64,000 bases of DNA from Siphonodentalium dalli (taxonomy: Eukaryota; Mollusca; Scaphopoda; Gadilida; Siphonodentaliidae), in NCBI GenBank assembly GCA_032622095.1, contig CP136068.1, forward strand, positions 163,391,465 to 163,455,464. The letters are read 5' to 3'. Below are positions 10,218 to 20,393 of the stretch, in pieces. Position 1 is the first letter of the stretch. Each line of letters opens with the position of its first letter. Under the pieces are notes generated by a model. It saw only the letters and a program-made list of their open reading frames with translations, made no database searches and was not told where the DNA came from. The position numbers were made by a program, and so were the translations under genes.

Positions 10218-10429
10218 TTTTGTTAGTTGAACAATAAAGGTGGATTTTCGTTTCAAATTTTATTCAATTTTAAACAAAGTTAAGAGTTTATTATTGCCAT
10301 GCCGCCTCAAAAATATAATTGCATACCGCCTCAAAACCAAAATGTTGTATATCATTATGTTGTCTTGAGAAAACATTTATAAACTAAGAAATACTGAAAC
10401 AGAATAAAAAGGAAAGACAAAAAATTTAC

Positions 10430-10502
10430 CACCTCCGACGGGACTCGAACCCGCAATCCCCGGCTTAGGAGGCCGGTGCCTTATCCATTAGGCCACGGAG
10501 GC
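10430..10502 (-). tRNA. tRNA-Arg(CCT)
   Basis: U3 copy, as U0. Confidence 0.97.
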
Positions 10503-10659
10503 TTATACCATTTCTGTCGTGATTACTCTTATGTATTCGCATGTATTGTTCATGGCATAGTCTTGCTAAAATGAATTTGAGATCTTTTTCACGAAGCTGA
10601 TAACTGCGACACACCGCGATGTACATAAAAATAACGTAAAAATCGATTAAAATATTCAA

Positions 10660-10741
10660 CGGCGAGGATGGGATTCGAACCCACGCGGGGAAACCCCAAT
10701 GGATTAGCAGTCCATCGCCTTAACCACTCGGCCACCTCGTC
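10660..10741 (-). tRNA. tRNA-Ser(GCT), acceptor variant
   Basis: U3. The plus strand reads GGCGAGG instead of GACGAGG, giving an A2-C71 mismatch in the acceptor stem. The same change is in the U7 gene at 22245. Confidence 0.9.
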
Positions 10742-10835
10742 TTGTGAAATGCAGACACTAATTTGCAGTTTGATTGGTGACCATTGCAAAAAGAGACGAA
10801 CAATGATCACCGTCTCGCGAAAATAATAATCGCCT

Positions 10836-10909
10836 GGCTCCTTAGCTCAGTTGGTTAGAGCGCCAGTCTAGTAAACTGGAGGTCGAGGGTTCGAATCCCT
10901 CAGGAGCCT
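10836..10909 (+). tRNA. tRNA-Thr(AGT), a type
   Basis: U4 copy, as U1. The upstream flank lacks one G (GCGAAAATA for GCGAGAAATA), as does U8. Confidence 0.97.
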
Positions 10910-11173
10910 TTTTGGTTCAAAGTTTAAGTTTTTTTGTGTTTTGCAATTAGAAATGTCAGCCAGCCGTCTAATGTTGACCATTAACGGTTTGTAACTGGGA
11001 CTTTGGGTTTCATTTACAATATACTGGTTCTGAGGAAATTCTCACATTACTTAACTTGATAATGAGGCCGGTTTAAGAACACTCATACAATTGTGAGATG
11101 TACGTCAATATCTAATTTTTTGTCATAACTGCACCAAAAGGCATAAGTAAAATGCGACCAAAAAAACAAAATT

Positions 11174-11255
11174 CGCTGCGAGCAGGGTTCGAACCTGCGC
11201 GGGAAATTCCCATTGGATTTCAAGTCCAACGCCTTAACCACTCGGCCATCGCAGC
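11174..11255 (-). tRNA. tRNA-Ser(TGA)
   Basis: U4 copy, as U0. Confidence 0.97.
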
Positions 11256-11475
11256 TGTCGAGGTATTTTCAACTGGAACGCTATTCTCACTGAACTGAAT
11301 CTATTGAATGCATTCTGCGTTGATTTCACATTACATTAATTGTGATTTCGGGATATACCCACTATCTTTGCAGTAGTTGTTCAAATTAATATATACATGT
11401 ATCTAATTGAGTCGAAACGAAAATTCTCCCAAACTGTGGAGAAAATTGAATCTTAAAAAGAAAATAAAACGATTC

Positions 11476-11557
11476 CGCTGCGATCAGGATTCGAACCTGC
11501 GAGGGCAGTGCCCATTGGATTTCGAGTCCAACGTCTTAACCACTCGGCCATCGCAGC
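11476..11557 (-). tRNA. tRNA-Ser(CGA), two stem changes
   Basis: U4. GATCAGG for GAGCAGG breaks the T-stem 49-65 pair, and ACGTCTT for ACGCCTT disrupts a D-stem pair. It may be decaying; it sits next to the LINE insertion at 11691. Confidence 0.8.
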
Positions 11558-11886
11558 AACACTGTTGAATGACCGTACACTGCTACTTAAGTTGGCTATA
11601 TGTCATTTCGACGAGGATACGCATAATTATGACGCATGCGCAATTAATCTCAAAACCAGGGGACACACTAATGCGGAAAGTTATTAACAATCAATAAATC
11701 AATCAAAGTTTATTTGTACGTTACACCATGTATGGTCAAATGTACATTAACATAGAATAACAAGACAAGAACATTGAATATGAAACAAAATAAGTAGCAA
11801 CAAATACATATATGGATGTATATAAATGACAATGTAATTATGTGAGTTGATATTACGTCATCAGCCAGCATCAAACCAGGATGGTA

Positions 11887-14800
11887 TCAAGTTGATAGGG
11901 CAATGTTCCTTTTTTGTTGTACTCGATTGACCAGTTCGGCACTTGGTTCCCAAACACCTTTCTTTTTCAGTCCACAGTGGACGAAATATGCCAGTGCCTG
12001 TAGTGTTGTTGGGTCTGTGCTTGTTAATATTTTATTGAATAGCTTCTCGTTAGGGGTGGTTAGGAGATCAGGTGTTAGTTTCTCGTGAAATATGGCGCGC
12101 TCGTCTGACAGTGAGGTACAATGGAGGAGGAAGTGCTCCTCATTATCAATTTGGTTGCAGGTTTCACATATGCGGTCCGCTTCATCGAAATCGAAATAGC
12201 GTCCGCGCTCAATGCCCAATGTGTGACAGCTAATTCTGAATTTCGTGAGGGATTCTCGTTGTTTGGGGATGGAAATGATGTTAAGATATTCTTCCAAAGA
12301 AGTGATTGTTTTGAACGTTCTGTACGTTCTAAGCTTGTTCCGTGGGGGATCACGTCTGTTGCTATTTCTGGGGAGTTTGCTGCGAGTATTATCGTTAAAT
12401 AGTTGTGTCTTTATTGAGTTATCAAAGAAGTCGTTGATGTTGTGATGTGGTGACAGAGATGTGGTTAACTGTTGACATTGTGACAACGACCTATTCCATG
12501 ATTCAAGATTAGCTTCGGATAGAATTTTGTCAGTCATAAAAGCTTCTTTTACAAGTCGCTCTGGGGGTAACTGTGATATGTACTGTTCATACTGACATAA
12601 TCTAGATACTGCATGTTTTGTCAATGGGGCAATGCCCTGTTCAAGCCTGCACGCAATATTACTAGCTCTTTCCGGCATATTCAGGAGAAACTTACAAAAT
12701 TTTGTCTGTGTTTTTTCATAGTCAATGTTGTCGATTACTGTCATAATATTGAAGTCGAAGCCTCTAGCTTTAGCTCTGTCGAATGAATTGTATATTTTAT
12801 TAATAGCATCTGGGAACCATAGCTCACAGTTGTATGTTAAAATAGGGATGACAAGGCTTTGAAGCAATTTGATATTGAGGTGCTGTGGCAATTGTTTTGT
12901 CGGTAGGGCCTTTGCTATGTGAAAAAATGACTTGAGGCTCTTCTTAATGAGGTCAGCGCGTGCAAGTTCAAAGGAACCCTTGTAGTTGATTCGTAGCCCC
13001 AGATAGGTGTACGATGTGACTGACTCTAATACTTGGTTGTTGTAAGTTATGCTTGTGTGTATCGGCGGTCCCGCGGTAAATGTCATACATTTAGTTTTTT
13101 GTATATTGAGATATAGTTGCCATTTCATGTTGTAATCACGGAGGGTATCCATTTTTCGTTGGAGCCCTTCTTGTGATGTTGATAGTAGTATTAGGTCATC
13201 AGCAAACAGTAAGCATGGTACTTCACTAGTTTGGAGTGTTGGTTGATCGCCATTTACTAGTAATTCTTGTGGTAGGTCATTGAGATAAATGTTAAACAGT
13301 GTAGGGCTAAGATTATCACCTTGTTTAACACCTTGCTTGATTTCGAAGTATTCGGTGGCCTTATCTCCAAATTTCAAACATGCCCTTTGTTTGTCATACA
13401 TTGAAGAAATAATCTTGTATGTTTTCAATCCTATGCCATGTTTTAGTAACTTTAATTTTAGACCATCTCTCCAGACGGAGTCAAACGCTTTTTTGTAATC
13501 AACAAAACACGCGTACAATGGCTGGGGTCTACTGTTATATTTGCGAATAAGCGTTTTCAATATGAAGAGGCAATCTGATGTTCTATGACCTCGCATAAAG
13601 CCATGTTGGAATTGGTTTATTGGGTTTGTTGTTAGTTGTAATATCCGTTCATTAATGACACTGCTAAAAACTTTAGCTAGGCAACTTGTTATAGATATGC
13701 CTCTATAATTTTCGGGTAAATGTCGGGGCCCGGATTTGTAGATTGTGGTTATATGCGTGATGTTCCATGTTTCTGGGTAGATTCCACTGTCGAGTATTGC
13801 ATTGAATAGTTTTGTTATTGATTTGGCAAGGAAGTCGCGGCCATGTTTCATTTGTTCATTTATTAGGCCATCGAGCCCACTGGATTTTCTGTTTTTTAAT
13901 TTAGATAGTGCTTTTGATATTTCACTTATGATAATAGGTCGATCAGTTATATAATTGGTGTCTGCTTCCGTTTCAAGTTTTAATAAATGTGGGTTGATAT
14001 CCCAACTTGGACCACTACTGCATTCAATTGGGTTTTGGAAATGTTTTATCCACTGCTCAACATTATGGGGGGTGTCAAGAGAATCGCGTGATTCTAGACC
14101 ATGTTGTTTAACTGTTCTCCAAAATTCTTTGGAGTCATTCGCATTAACATTGGATATTGTTTTTATAGTTTCGTGCCATTTTTTAGCTTTAGCTGCTTTA
14201 ACAGCCCGGAAGTATTGTCTGTGCATTGCGTGGTACTGCTCGTGGATCCTCTGGTCGTGAGGGAATAAGGACATTTTTTTGCCTAGGGATTTTAAATTTT
14301 TTGCTTGATTCTGCAGTGTACCAGTGTACCATATTTTTTTCTTTGTTTTTCGTTTTTTACGTTGCGGCTGCCCCATAAGTGGTGCTGATCCATTCAGGTG
14401 GTGAATCATTTCAGTAATATTTTTAGTGGCGTCATTTATTCCTGACTTGGTGGGCATGATGATAGTCGATTCCTCAAAATTAATTATGGCTCCAGCCCCC
14501 TGCGGTGTAGAAATGTTACTTAACAGTAAGTTGTATGATTCGGGTGTCCATTTCTTTGGCGGTGGTAATTGCTTAAGGGGGTACTCTGGTTGGACCGTAA
14601 ATTGGCGTGAACACTTTAGTGAAACACCTATTTGGCAGTGATCCGATAAGTAGCACTTATAATGCGTTCTGAAATATGATACTTGTGATAGGAATGATTT
14701 GTTTGTGAGGGCCAGATCTACAGCACTGTTGCCGTTGTGGCCAAAGAAGGTATAATTTCCTAGGATGTCACCCGTAAATCTTCCATTTAGAATACGAAGG

Positions 14801-15432
14801 CCGGCCGCGATACAAAGATCAATCAACTCGAGACCATGCTGGTTTGTTGCTGCATCTAAGTTGTTACGCCTCGCGGCATCGTCAATTACGTAACCTGTTG
14901 GTAGCGGCACGTGTGCATCTGAGTCGTGTGCTATGAAGTCATTTAAGGTACCGGTTCTAGCATTGAAGTCTCCAATTAAAATAGTATTGCCCTTGATCGA
15001 AAATTGAGAGATGTCTCTGGTTATTTTGTGGAAATCATTGTCAAAGTATGGTGAATCAATAGGTGGGATATACACGGCGCAAAGATAAAGTTCTTTTTCA
15101 AGCTGAAAGAATTCCTTGTCTAGCTTAAGCCAGATCGTATTTTTGTTGTTACTTGGTGCTTTTATTTGCGTTATTCCAGATTGAATATTCTGCTTTACTA
15201 GAATAGCAATTCCACCACTATGTCTTCTCGCCTTTTTCTTTTTAGATCTGGTAGTTATGTTTTTTGTGATGTATCCTGGTAGGTGATATGTTTGTGACTC
15301 AGATGCCCACGTTTCGCACAATATGATTATATCATATGCATTAAGAGTTGCAATCATATCTTCATTGTCTAATTTGTCTGAAATACCATTGATATTCCAA
15401 GATGTAATTTTTATGTTTGCAGTATGTTTCAT
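11887..15432 (-). CDS. LINE ORF2: APE endonuclease + reverse transcriptase
   Basis: 1,181 residues, uninterrupted. The N-terminal APE endonuclease (about 5-270) shows SWNINGI, CETWA, LIGDFNAR (near residue 154) and SDHCQI. The reverse transcriptase (about 500-800) shows SSGLDGL, YRGISI, VDYKKAFDSV, QGVKQGDNLSP and the catalytic FADD near residue 742. A C-terminal zinc-like cluster (CETCNQIDNEEHFLLHC) lies near residue 1100. The protein would nick target DNA and prime cDNA synthesis there. All expected catalytic residues are visible, so this ORF could still be active. The start is the first ATG after an upstream gap of about 370 bp from the preceding ORF frames. Confidence 0.93.
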   Translation of the reverse strand: MKHTANIKITSWNINGISDKLDNEDMIATLNAYDIIILCETWASESQTYHLPGYITKNITTRSKKKKARRHSGGIAILVKQNIQSGITQIKAPSNNKNTIWLKLDKEFFQLEKELYLCAVYIPPIDSPYFDNDFHKITRDISQFSIKGNTILIGDFNARTGTLNDFIAHDSDAHVPLPTGYVIDDAARRNNLDAATNQHGLELIDLCIAAGLRILNGRFTGDILGNYTFFGHNGNSAVDLALTNKSFLSQVSYFRTHYKCYLSDHCQIGVSLKCSRQFTVQPEYPLKQLPPPKKWTPESYNLLLSNISTPQGAGAIINFEESTIIMPTKSGINDATKNITEMIHHLNGSAPLMGQPQRKKRKTKKKIWYTGTLQNQAKNLKSLGKKMSLFPHDQRIHEQYHAMHRQYFRAVKAAKAKKWHETIKTISNVNANDSKEFWRTVKQHGLESRDSLDTPHNVEQWIKHFQNPIECSSGPSWDINPHLLKLETEADTNYITDRPIIISEISKALSKLKNRKSSGLDGLINEQMKHGRDFLAKSITKLFNAILDSGIYPETWNITHITTIYKSGPRHLPENYRGISITSCLAKVFSSVINERILQLTTNPINQFQHGFMRGHRTSDCLFILKTLIRKYNSRPQPLYACFVDYKKAFDSVWRDGLKLKLLKHGIGLKTYKIISSMYDKQRACLKFGDKATEYFEIKQGVKQGDNLSPTLFNIYLNDLPQELLVNGDQPTLQTSEVPCLLFADDLILLSTSQEGLQRKMDTLRDYNMKWQLYLNIQKTKCMTFTAGPPIHTSITYNNQVLESVTSYTYLGLRINYKGSFELARADLIKKSLKSFFHIAKALPTKQLPQHLNIKLLQSLVIPILTYNCELWFPDAINKIYNSFDRAKARGFDFNIMTVIDNIDYEKTQTKFCKFLLNMPERASNIACRLEQGIAPLTKHAVSRLCQYEQYISQLPPERLVKEAFMTDKILSEANLESWNRSLSQCQQLTTSLSPHHNINDFFDNSIKTQLFNDNTRSKLPRNSNRRDPPRNKLRTYRTFKTITSLEEYLNIISIPKQRESLTKFRISCHTLGIERGRYFDFDEADRICETCNQIDNEEHFLLHCTSLSDERAIFHEKLTPDLLTTPNEKLFNKILTSTDPTTLQALAYFVHCGLKKKGVWEPSAELVNRVQQKRNIALST

Positions 15433-15884
15433 TGAATTTTGTTTATGATGTTGAAAATGGATATACCCGGATTCGAAAGTATAAATATATCAGAATATGT
15501 AACTTCTAAACGTAATTATAACATATTATATGTATCAAGATGTACGTGTGTACGTATGCTAATATTCTTAGTGCAGGTTGTGGTTGTAATAAATTTTGTT
15601 AATGTGGGGGTACGCAGACCCTCTAAGAACTTTTAAGTATAATCTTCAACCACTCTCTCTATATATATAATAATGTACATGCAATCGGAAATTCTTGGTA
15701 TTGCATGGATACAGATACCTTGTATAGAAATGTAGGTAAAATCCACCGAGAACATTAAAGTGAAATCTTATAAACATCCGATTTAAGAATTCGGCACATT
15801 ACTAGTAAGAGTTTTGATGAGGTCTATTTCCCGAAAGCCGGTCGAGTTTCTGGTCTAGATTCTGTATATGTTTGTACAGTTCAC

Positions 15885-16727
15885 TTATCGGGTCATTGTT
15901 CCTGTGTTGAGGGCGTTGATGCGAATTGTTTCGTTCGTGATCACTGTTCCGGTAGTGAATGTCTTGACGTTGAGTGTTATGTTGTTTGTTATGTTCAGGC
16001 CAATATCTCGTCTGTTGTGGTGAGTATTGACCCTTCCAGCTCTGACGCCGAGGTGATGCTGAGTTATCTGCTGACGTCGAGAGTGCGTATTTGTAGGATT
16101 GCACAAGTTTGACGATTCCTCGGGGGATAGATGTACTCCATCTTCCATGTCGTCAGACGACAAGAATGGTGGTTGTATGTAGACCACAGTCTGCTCTTGG
16201 CATAAACATTGGAGTTGACGGTTGTAATCCAGTCTAGAGCGTTCATAATGTCCATGTGGTCTTCCGGTTTGTTCACTAAATCGGGGCAATATCCCCGCGA
16301 AGATGATTTTTTCTGTATTTTTTATTTGCTTTGCTGCTGTTACCAGTTGCTTCACTTCCTTGATACATTCACTTGGGGATTTACGTGTGAGATCATTAGA
16401 TGCTATTTGTACTAGCAGCTTTGTTGGTACAGTATTCATGTTTTTCACTGTATCAATTGCTCCTTTTATTGTTTTATTATCCAGGGTGTGCACATCTATT
16501 GACTTTGCTCTATACATTTTGTGGGGTTCTATTGGGCGCGCAATAGATGACCCGATTATAAGAATATCCACGTGGCGTTTATCCTCTGGCGGTTGATCGT
16601 TGATTTCTGGCGCAGTGTGAGTAATGATGTCCTCGAACTCAGATATGTCTGTCGTTTGATCACGAGGGTCTCCCTCAATGGGTAGCACAGTGTTCGGTTC
16701 GCTGTTTATTATCTGTTGTGCCTCCAT
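15885..16727 (-). CDS. LINE ORF1b: SGNH-hydrolase-like protein
   Basis: 280 residues. Residues about 50-215 resemble an SGNH/GDSL esterase: IIGSSIA (block I serine), IASNDLT (block III Asn) and DGVHLSPEE (block V Asp/His). Esterase domains are known in ORF1 proteins of CR1 and related LINEs. The ATG overlaps the stop of the preceding ORF as TAATG, suggesting reinitiation. After the HLSPEESS motif (about 16105) the frame turns basic and low-complexity. The overlapping frame at 15802-16104, reaching a coiled-coil-like tail (SELYKHIQNLDQKLDRL), looks like the original C-terminus, so a single-base frameshift probably lies near 16105. Confidence 0.75.
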   Translation of the reverse strand: MEAQQIINSEPNTVLPIEGDPRDQTTDISEFEDIITHTAPEINDQPPEDKRHVDILIIGSSIARPIEPHKMYRAKSIDVHTLDNKTIKGAIDTVKNMNTVPTKLLVQIASNDLTRKSPSECIKEVKQLVTAAKQIKNTEKIIFAGILPRFSEQTGRPHGHYERSRLDYNRQLQCLCQEQTVVYIQPPFLSSDDMEDGVHLSPEESSNLCNPTNTHSRRQQITQHHLGVRAGRVNTHHNRRDIGLNITNNITLNVKTFTTGTVITNETIRINALNTGTMTR

Positions 16728-17185
16728 TAATTCAGAGTTTTTCTTTCTAGCGATGCTATGCGTCCTAAAAGTTCTTTGATAGTTAGTTTATTGTTATTTT
16801 CCTGCTTTTCTTGTATCTGTTGTGACAGATTGTTCTCCAGCTCCTTCATCTTCGAGTTAAGTATTCCAATTGTTTCTTTCTCGAACTTGTCAAGTTTTGT
16901 TTTTAATCCATCCACCGCGTGTTTGACTTGTTTAATTGTGTTATCAAGTGAATCTAGAGTACTCTTGTTGTTGTCAACCGAGTCCTGGACAGTGTTGTGA
17001 ATTTCACAGAAACTTGACTCAAGTGTTTTCACTGCGTTCACCAGTGTGTCGTCTGAAATTTCAGATGAATTATTGATGGTTGTTCCAAATAGCAGCTCAT
17101 GTGATAGTAGTTCGTCGTGTGATTCGTTGAAACTACCTACTGCTTCTGGTGATAGAGGCTTTGTCATTTGTGGCAATTCCGGCAT
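16727..17185 (-). CDS. LINE ORF1a: coiled-coil protein, N-terminus lost
   Basis: 152 residues. Residues about 55-150 form heptad-like runs rich in Leu, Lys, Glu and Asn, consistent with a trimerising or dimerising coiled coil of a LINE ORF1 nucleic-acid chaperone. The apparent ATG at 17183-17185 falls in target DNA (the CAT of CATATTTTATT is array spacer), so the true N-terminus was lost by 5' truncation and the start codon is fortuitous. The stop overlaps the next ATG (TAATG). Confidence 0.7.
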   Translation of the reverse strand: MPELPQMTKPLSPEAVGSFNESHDELLSHELLFGTTINNSSEISDDTLVNAVKTLESSFCEIHNTVQDSVDNNKSTLDSLDNTIKQVKHAVDGLKTKLDKFEKETIGILNSKMKELENNLSQQIQEKQENNNKLTIKELLGRIASLERKTLN

Positions 17186-17192
17186 ATTTTAT

Positions 17193-17274
17193 TGGCAGCG
17201 GTGGGATTCGAACCCACGCCTCCGAAGAGACTGGTGCCTAAAACCAGCGCCTTAGACCACTCGGCCACGCTACC
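17193..17274 (-). tRNA. tRNA-Leu(TAG), terminator lost
   Basis: U4, right of the LINE. The gene body is as U0, but the LINE inserted 10 bp past its 3' end and removed the TTTT terminator. The - strand downstream is now LINE ORF1a in sense orientation. Confidence 0.93.
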
Positions 17275-17326
17275 TGATGGTGAATGTGCAATGTCAATAT
17301 CACTCACACTTCCTAAATATATCGAT

Positions 17327-17400
17327 GGCTCCTTAGCTCAGTTGGTTAGAGCGCCAGTCTAGTAAATTGGAGGTCGAGAGTTCGAATCCCTCAGGAGCCT
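17327..17400 (+). tRNA. tRNA-Thr(AGT), b type
   Basis: U4. Besides the usual T-stem mismatch, AGTAAATTGG for AGTAAACTGG turns one anticodon-stem pair into G-U. Confidence 0.9.
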
Positions 17401-17612
17401 TTTTGTTAGTTGAACAATAAAGGTGGATTTTCGTTTCAAATTTTATTCAATTTTAAACAAAGTTAAGAGTTTATTATTGCCATGCCGCCTCAAAAATATA
17501 ATTGCATACCGCCTCAAAACCAAAATGTTGTATATCATTATGTTGTCTTGAGAAAACATTTATAAACTAAGAAATACTGAAACAGAATAAAAAGGAAAGA
17601 CACAAAATTTAC

Positions 17613-17685
17613 CACCTCCGACGGGACTCGAACCCGCAATCCCCGGCTTAGGAGGCCGGTGCCTTATCCATTAGGCCACGGAGGC
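17613..17685 (-). tRNA. tRNA-Arg(CCT)
   Basis: U4 copy, as U0; terminator run is ACACAAAATTT on +. Confidence 0.97.
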
Positions 17686-17842
17686 TTATACCATTTCTGT
17701 CGTGATTACTCTTATGTATTCGCATGTATTGTTCATGGCATAGTCTTGCTAAAATGAATTTGAGATCTTTTTCACGAAGCTGATAACTGCGACACACCGC
17801 GATGTACATAAAAATAACGTAAAAATCGATTAAAATATTCAA

Positions 17843-17924
17843 CGACGAGGATGGGATTCGAACCCACGCGGGGAAACCCCAATGGATTAGCAGTCCATCG
17901 CCTTAACCACTCGGCCACCTCGTC
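17843..17924 (-). tRNA. tRNA-Ser(GCT)
   Basis: U4 copy, as U0. Confidence 0.97.
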
Positions 17925-18019
17925 TTGTGAAATGCAGACACTAATTTGCAGTTTGATTGGTGACCATTGCAGAAAGAGACGAACAATGATCACCGTCTCG
18001 CGAGAAATAATAATCGCCT

Positions 18020-18093
18020 GGCTCCTTAGCTCAGTTGGTTAGAGCGCCAGTCTAGTAAACTGGAGGTCGAGGGTTCGAATCCCTCAGGAGCCT
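18020..18093 (+). tRNA. tRNA-Thr(AGT), a type
   Basis: U5 copy, as U1. Confidence 0.97.
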
Positions 18094-18357
18094 TTTTGGT
18101 TCAAAGTTTAAGTTTTTTTGTGTTTTGCAATTAGAAATGTCAGCCAGCCGTCTAATGTTGACCATTAACGGTTTGTAACTGGGAATTTGGGTTTCATTTA
18201 CAATATACTGGTTCTGAGGAAATTCTCACATTACTTAACTTGATAATGAGGCCGGTTTAAGAACACTCATACAATTGTGAGATGTACGTCAATATCTAAT
18301 TTTTTGTCATAACTGCACCAAAAGGCATAAGTAAAATTCGACCAAAAAAACAAAATT

Positions 18358-18439
18358 CGCTGCGAGCAGGGTTCGAACCTGCGCGGGAAATTCCCATTGG
18401 ATTTCAAGTCCAACGCCTTAACCACTCGGCCATCGCAGC
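18358..18439 (-). tRNA. tRNA-Ser(TGA)
   Basis: U5 copy, as U0. Confidence 0.97.
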
Positions 18440-18659
18440 TGTCGAGGTATTTTCAACTGGAACGCTATTCTCACTGAACTGAATCTATTGAATGCATTCT
18501 GCGTTGATTTCACATTACATTAATTGTGATTTCGGGATATACCCACTATCTTTGCAGTAGTTGTTCAAATTAATATATACATGTATCTAATTGAGTCGAA
18601 ACGAAAATTCTCCCAAACTGTGGAGAAAATTGAATCTTAAAAAGAAAATAAAACGATTC

Positions 18660-18741
18660 CGCTGCGAGCAGGATTCGAACCTGCGAGGGCAGTGCCCATT
18701 GGATTTCGAGTCCAACGCCTTAACCACTCGGCCATCGCAGC
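18660..18741 (-). tRNA. tRNA-Ser(CGA)
   Basis: U5 copy, as U0. Confidence 0.97.
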
Positions 18742-18886
18742 AACACTGTTGAATGACCGTACACTGCTACTTAAGTTGGCTATATGTCATTTCGACGAGG
18801 ATACGCATAATTATGACGCATGCGCAATTAATCTCAAAACCAGCGGACACACTAATGCGGAAAGTTATTAACAAAACATATTTTAT

Positions 18887-18968
18887 TGGCAGCGGTGGGA
18901 TTCGAACCCACGCCTCCGAAGAGACTGGTGCCTAAAACCAGCGGCTTAGACCACTCGGCCACGCTACC
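18887..18968 (-). tRNA. tRNA-Leu(TAG), D-stem variant
   Basis: U5. GCGGCTTAG for GCGCCTTAG on + gives a C-C mismatch in the D stem. Confidence 0.88.
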
Positions 18969-19020
18969 TGATGGTGAATGTGCAATGTCAATATCACTCA
19001 CAATTCCTAAATATATCGAT

Positions 19021-19094
19021 GGCTCCTTAGCTCAGTTGGTTAGAGCGCCAGTCTAGTAAACTGGAGGTCGAGAGTTCGAATCCCTCAGGAGCCT
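19021..19094 (+). tRNA. tRNA-Thr(AGT), b type
   Basis: U5 copy, typical b type. Confidence 0.93.
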
Positions 19095-19306
19095 TTTTGT
19101 TAGTTGAACAATAAAGGTGGATTTTCGTTTCAAATTTTATTCAATTTTAAACAAAGTTAAGAGTTTATTATTGCCATGCCGCCTCAAAAATATAATTGCA
19201 TACCGCCTCAAAACCAAAATGTTGTATATCATTATGTTGTCTTGAGAAAACATTTATAAACTAAGAAATACTGAAACAGAATAAAAAGGAAAGACAAAAA
19301 ATTTAC

Positions 19307-19379
19307 CACCTCCGACGGGACTCGAACCCGCAATCCCCGGCTTAGGAGGCCGGTGCCTTATCCATTAGGCCACGGAGGC
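19307..19379 (-). tRNA. tRNA-Arg(CCT)
   Basis: U5 copy, as U0. Confidence 0.97.
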
Positions 19380-19536
19380 TTATACCATTTCTGTCGTGAT
19401 TACTCTTATGTATTCGCATGTATTGTTCATGGCATAGTCTTGCTAAAATGAATTTGAGATCTTTTTCACGAAGCTGATAACTGCGACACACCGCGATGTA
19501 CATAAAAATAACGTAAAAATCGATTAAAATATTCAA

Positions 19537-19618
19537 CGACGAGGATGGGATTCGAACCCACGCGGGGAAACCCCAATGGATTAGCAGTCCATCGCCTTAA
19601 CCACTCGGCCACCTCGTC
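19537..19618 (-). tRNA. tRNA-Ser(GCT)
   Basis: U5 copy, as U0. Confidence 0.97.
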
Positions 19619-19713
19619 TTGTGAAATGCAGACACTAATTTGCAGTTTGATTGGTGACCATTGCAAAAAGAGACGAACAATGATCACCGTCTCGCGAGAA
19701 ATAATAATCGCCT

Positions 19714-19787
19714 GGCTCCTTAGCTCAGTTGGTTAGAGCGCCAGTCTAGTAAACTGGAGGTCGAGGGTTCGAATCCCTCAGGAGCCT
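19714..19787 (+). tRNA. tRNA-Thr(AGT), a type
   Basis: U6 copy, as U1. Confidence 0.97.
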
Positions 19788-20051
19788 TTTTGGTTCAAAG
19801 TTTAAGTTTTTTTGTGTTTTGCAATTAGAAATGTCAGCCAGCCGTCTAATGTTGACCATTAACGGTTTGTAACTGGGACTTTGGGTTTCATTTACAATAT
19901 ACTGGTTCTGAGGAAATTCTCACATTACTTAACTTGATAATGAGGCCGGTTTAAGAACACTCATACAATTGTGAGATGTACGTCAATATCTAATTTTTTG
20001 TCATAACTGCACCAAAAGGCATAAGTAAAATGCGACCAAAAAAACAAAATT

Positions 20052-20133
20052 CGCTGCGAGCAGGGTTCGAACCTGCGCGGGAAATTCCCATTGGATTTCA
20101 AGTCCAACGCCTTAACCACTCGGCCATCGCAGC
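20052..20133 (-). tRNA. tRNA-Ser(TGA)
   Basis: U6 copy, as U0. The next three genes of this unit are deleted (junction near 20196). Confidence 0.97.
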
Positions 20134-20320
20134 TGTCGAGGTATTTTCAACTGGAACGCTATTCTCACTGAACTGAATCTATTGAATGCATTCTGCCTCA
20201 AAAATATAATTGCATACCGCCTCAAAACCAAAATGTTGTATATCATTATGTTGTCTTGAGAAAACATTTATAAACTAAGAAATACTGAAACAGAATAAAA
20301 AGGAAAGACAAAAAATTTAC

Positions 20321-20393
20321 CACCTCCGACGGGACTCGAACCCGCAATCCCCGGCTTAGGAGGCCGGTGCCTTATCCATTAGGCCACGGAGGC
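20321..20393 (-). tRNA. tRNA-Arg(CCT)
   Basis: U6 copy, as U0. Confidence 0.97.

Larger units (their letters stand above)
11691..17182 (-). mobile_element. CR1/L2/jockey-type LINE, 5'-truncated
   Basis: A 5,492-bp APE-type non-LTR retrotransposon lies in the spacer between Ser(CGA) and Leu(TAG) of U4. Its 3' end (left) is a degenerate TTGA/TGAT microsatellite tail rather than poly(A), as in L2-like elements. Its 5' end (right) abuts target DNA at 17183. Two target bases (AA of AACAAAACAT) are missing and I see no clear target duplication. Order on -: coiled-coil ORF, SGNH-like ORF, ORF2. The precise clade is not certain from inspection. The first 195 bp inside the left boundary (11691-11886) are 3' UTR with no gene. 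Confidence 0.9.

Noticed and set aside
16064-16276. 70-codon minus-strand ORF overlapping the SGNH region
   Set aside because: Out of frame with the conserved blocks; a shadow.
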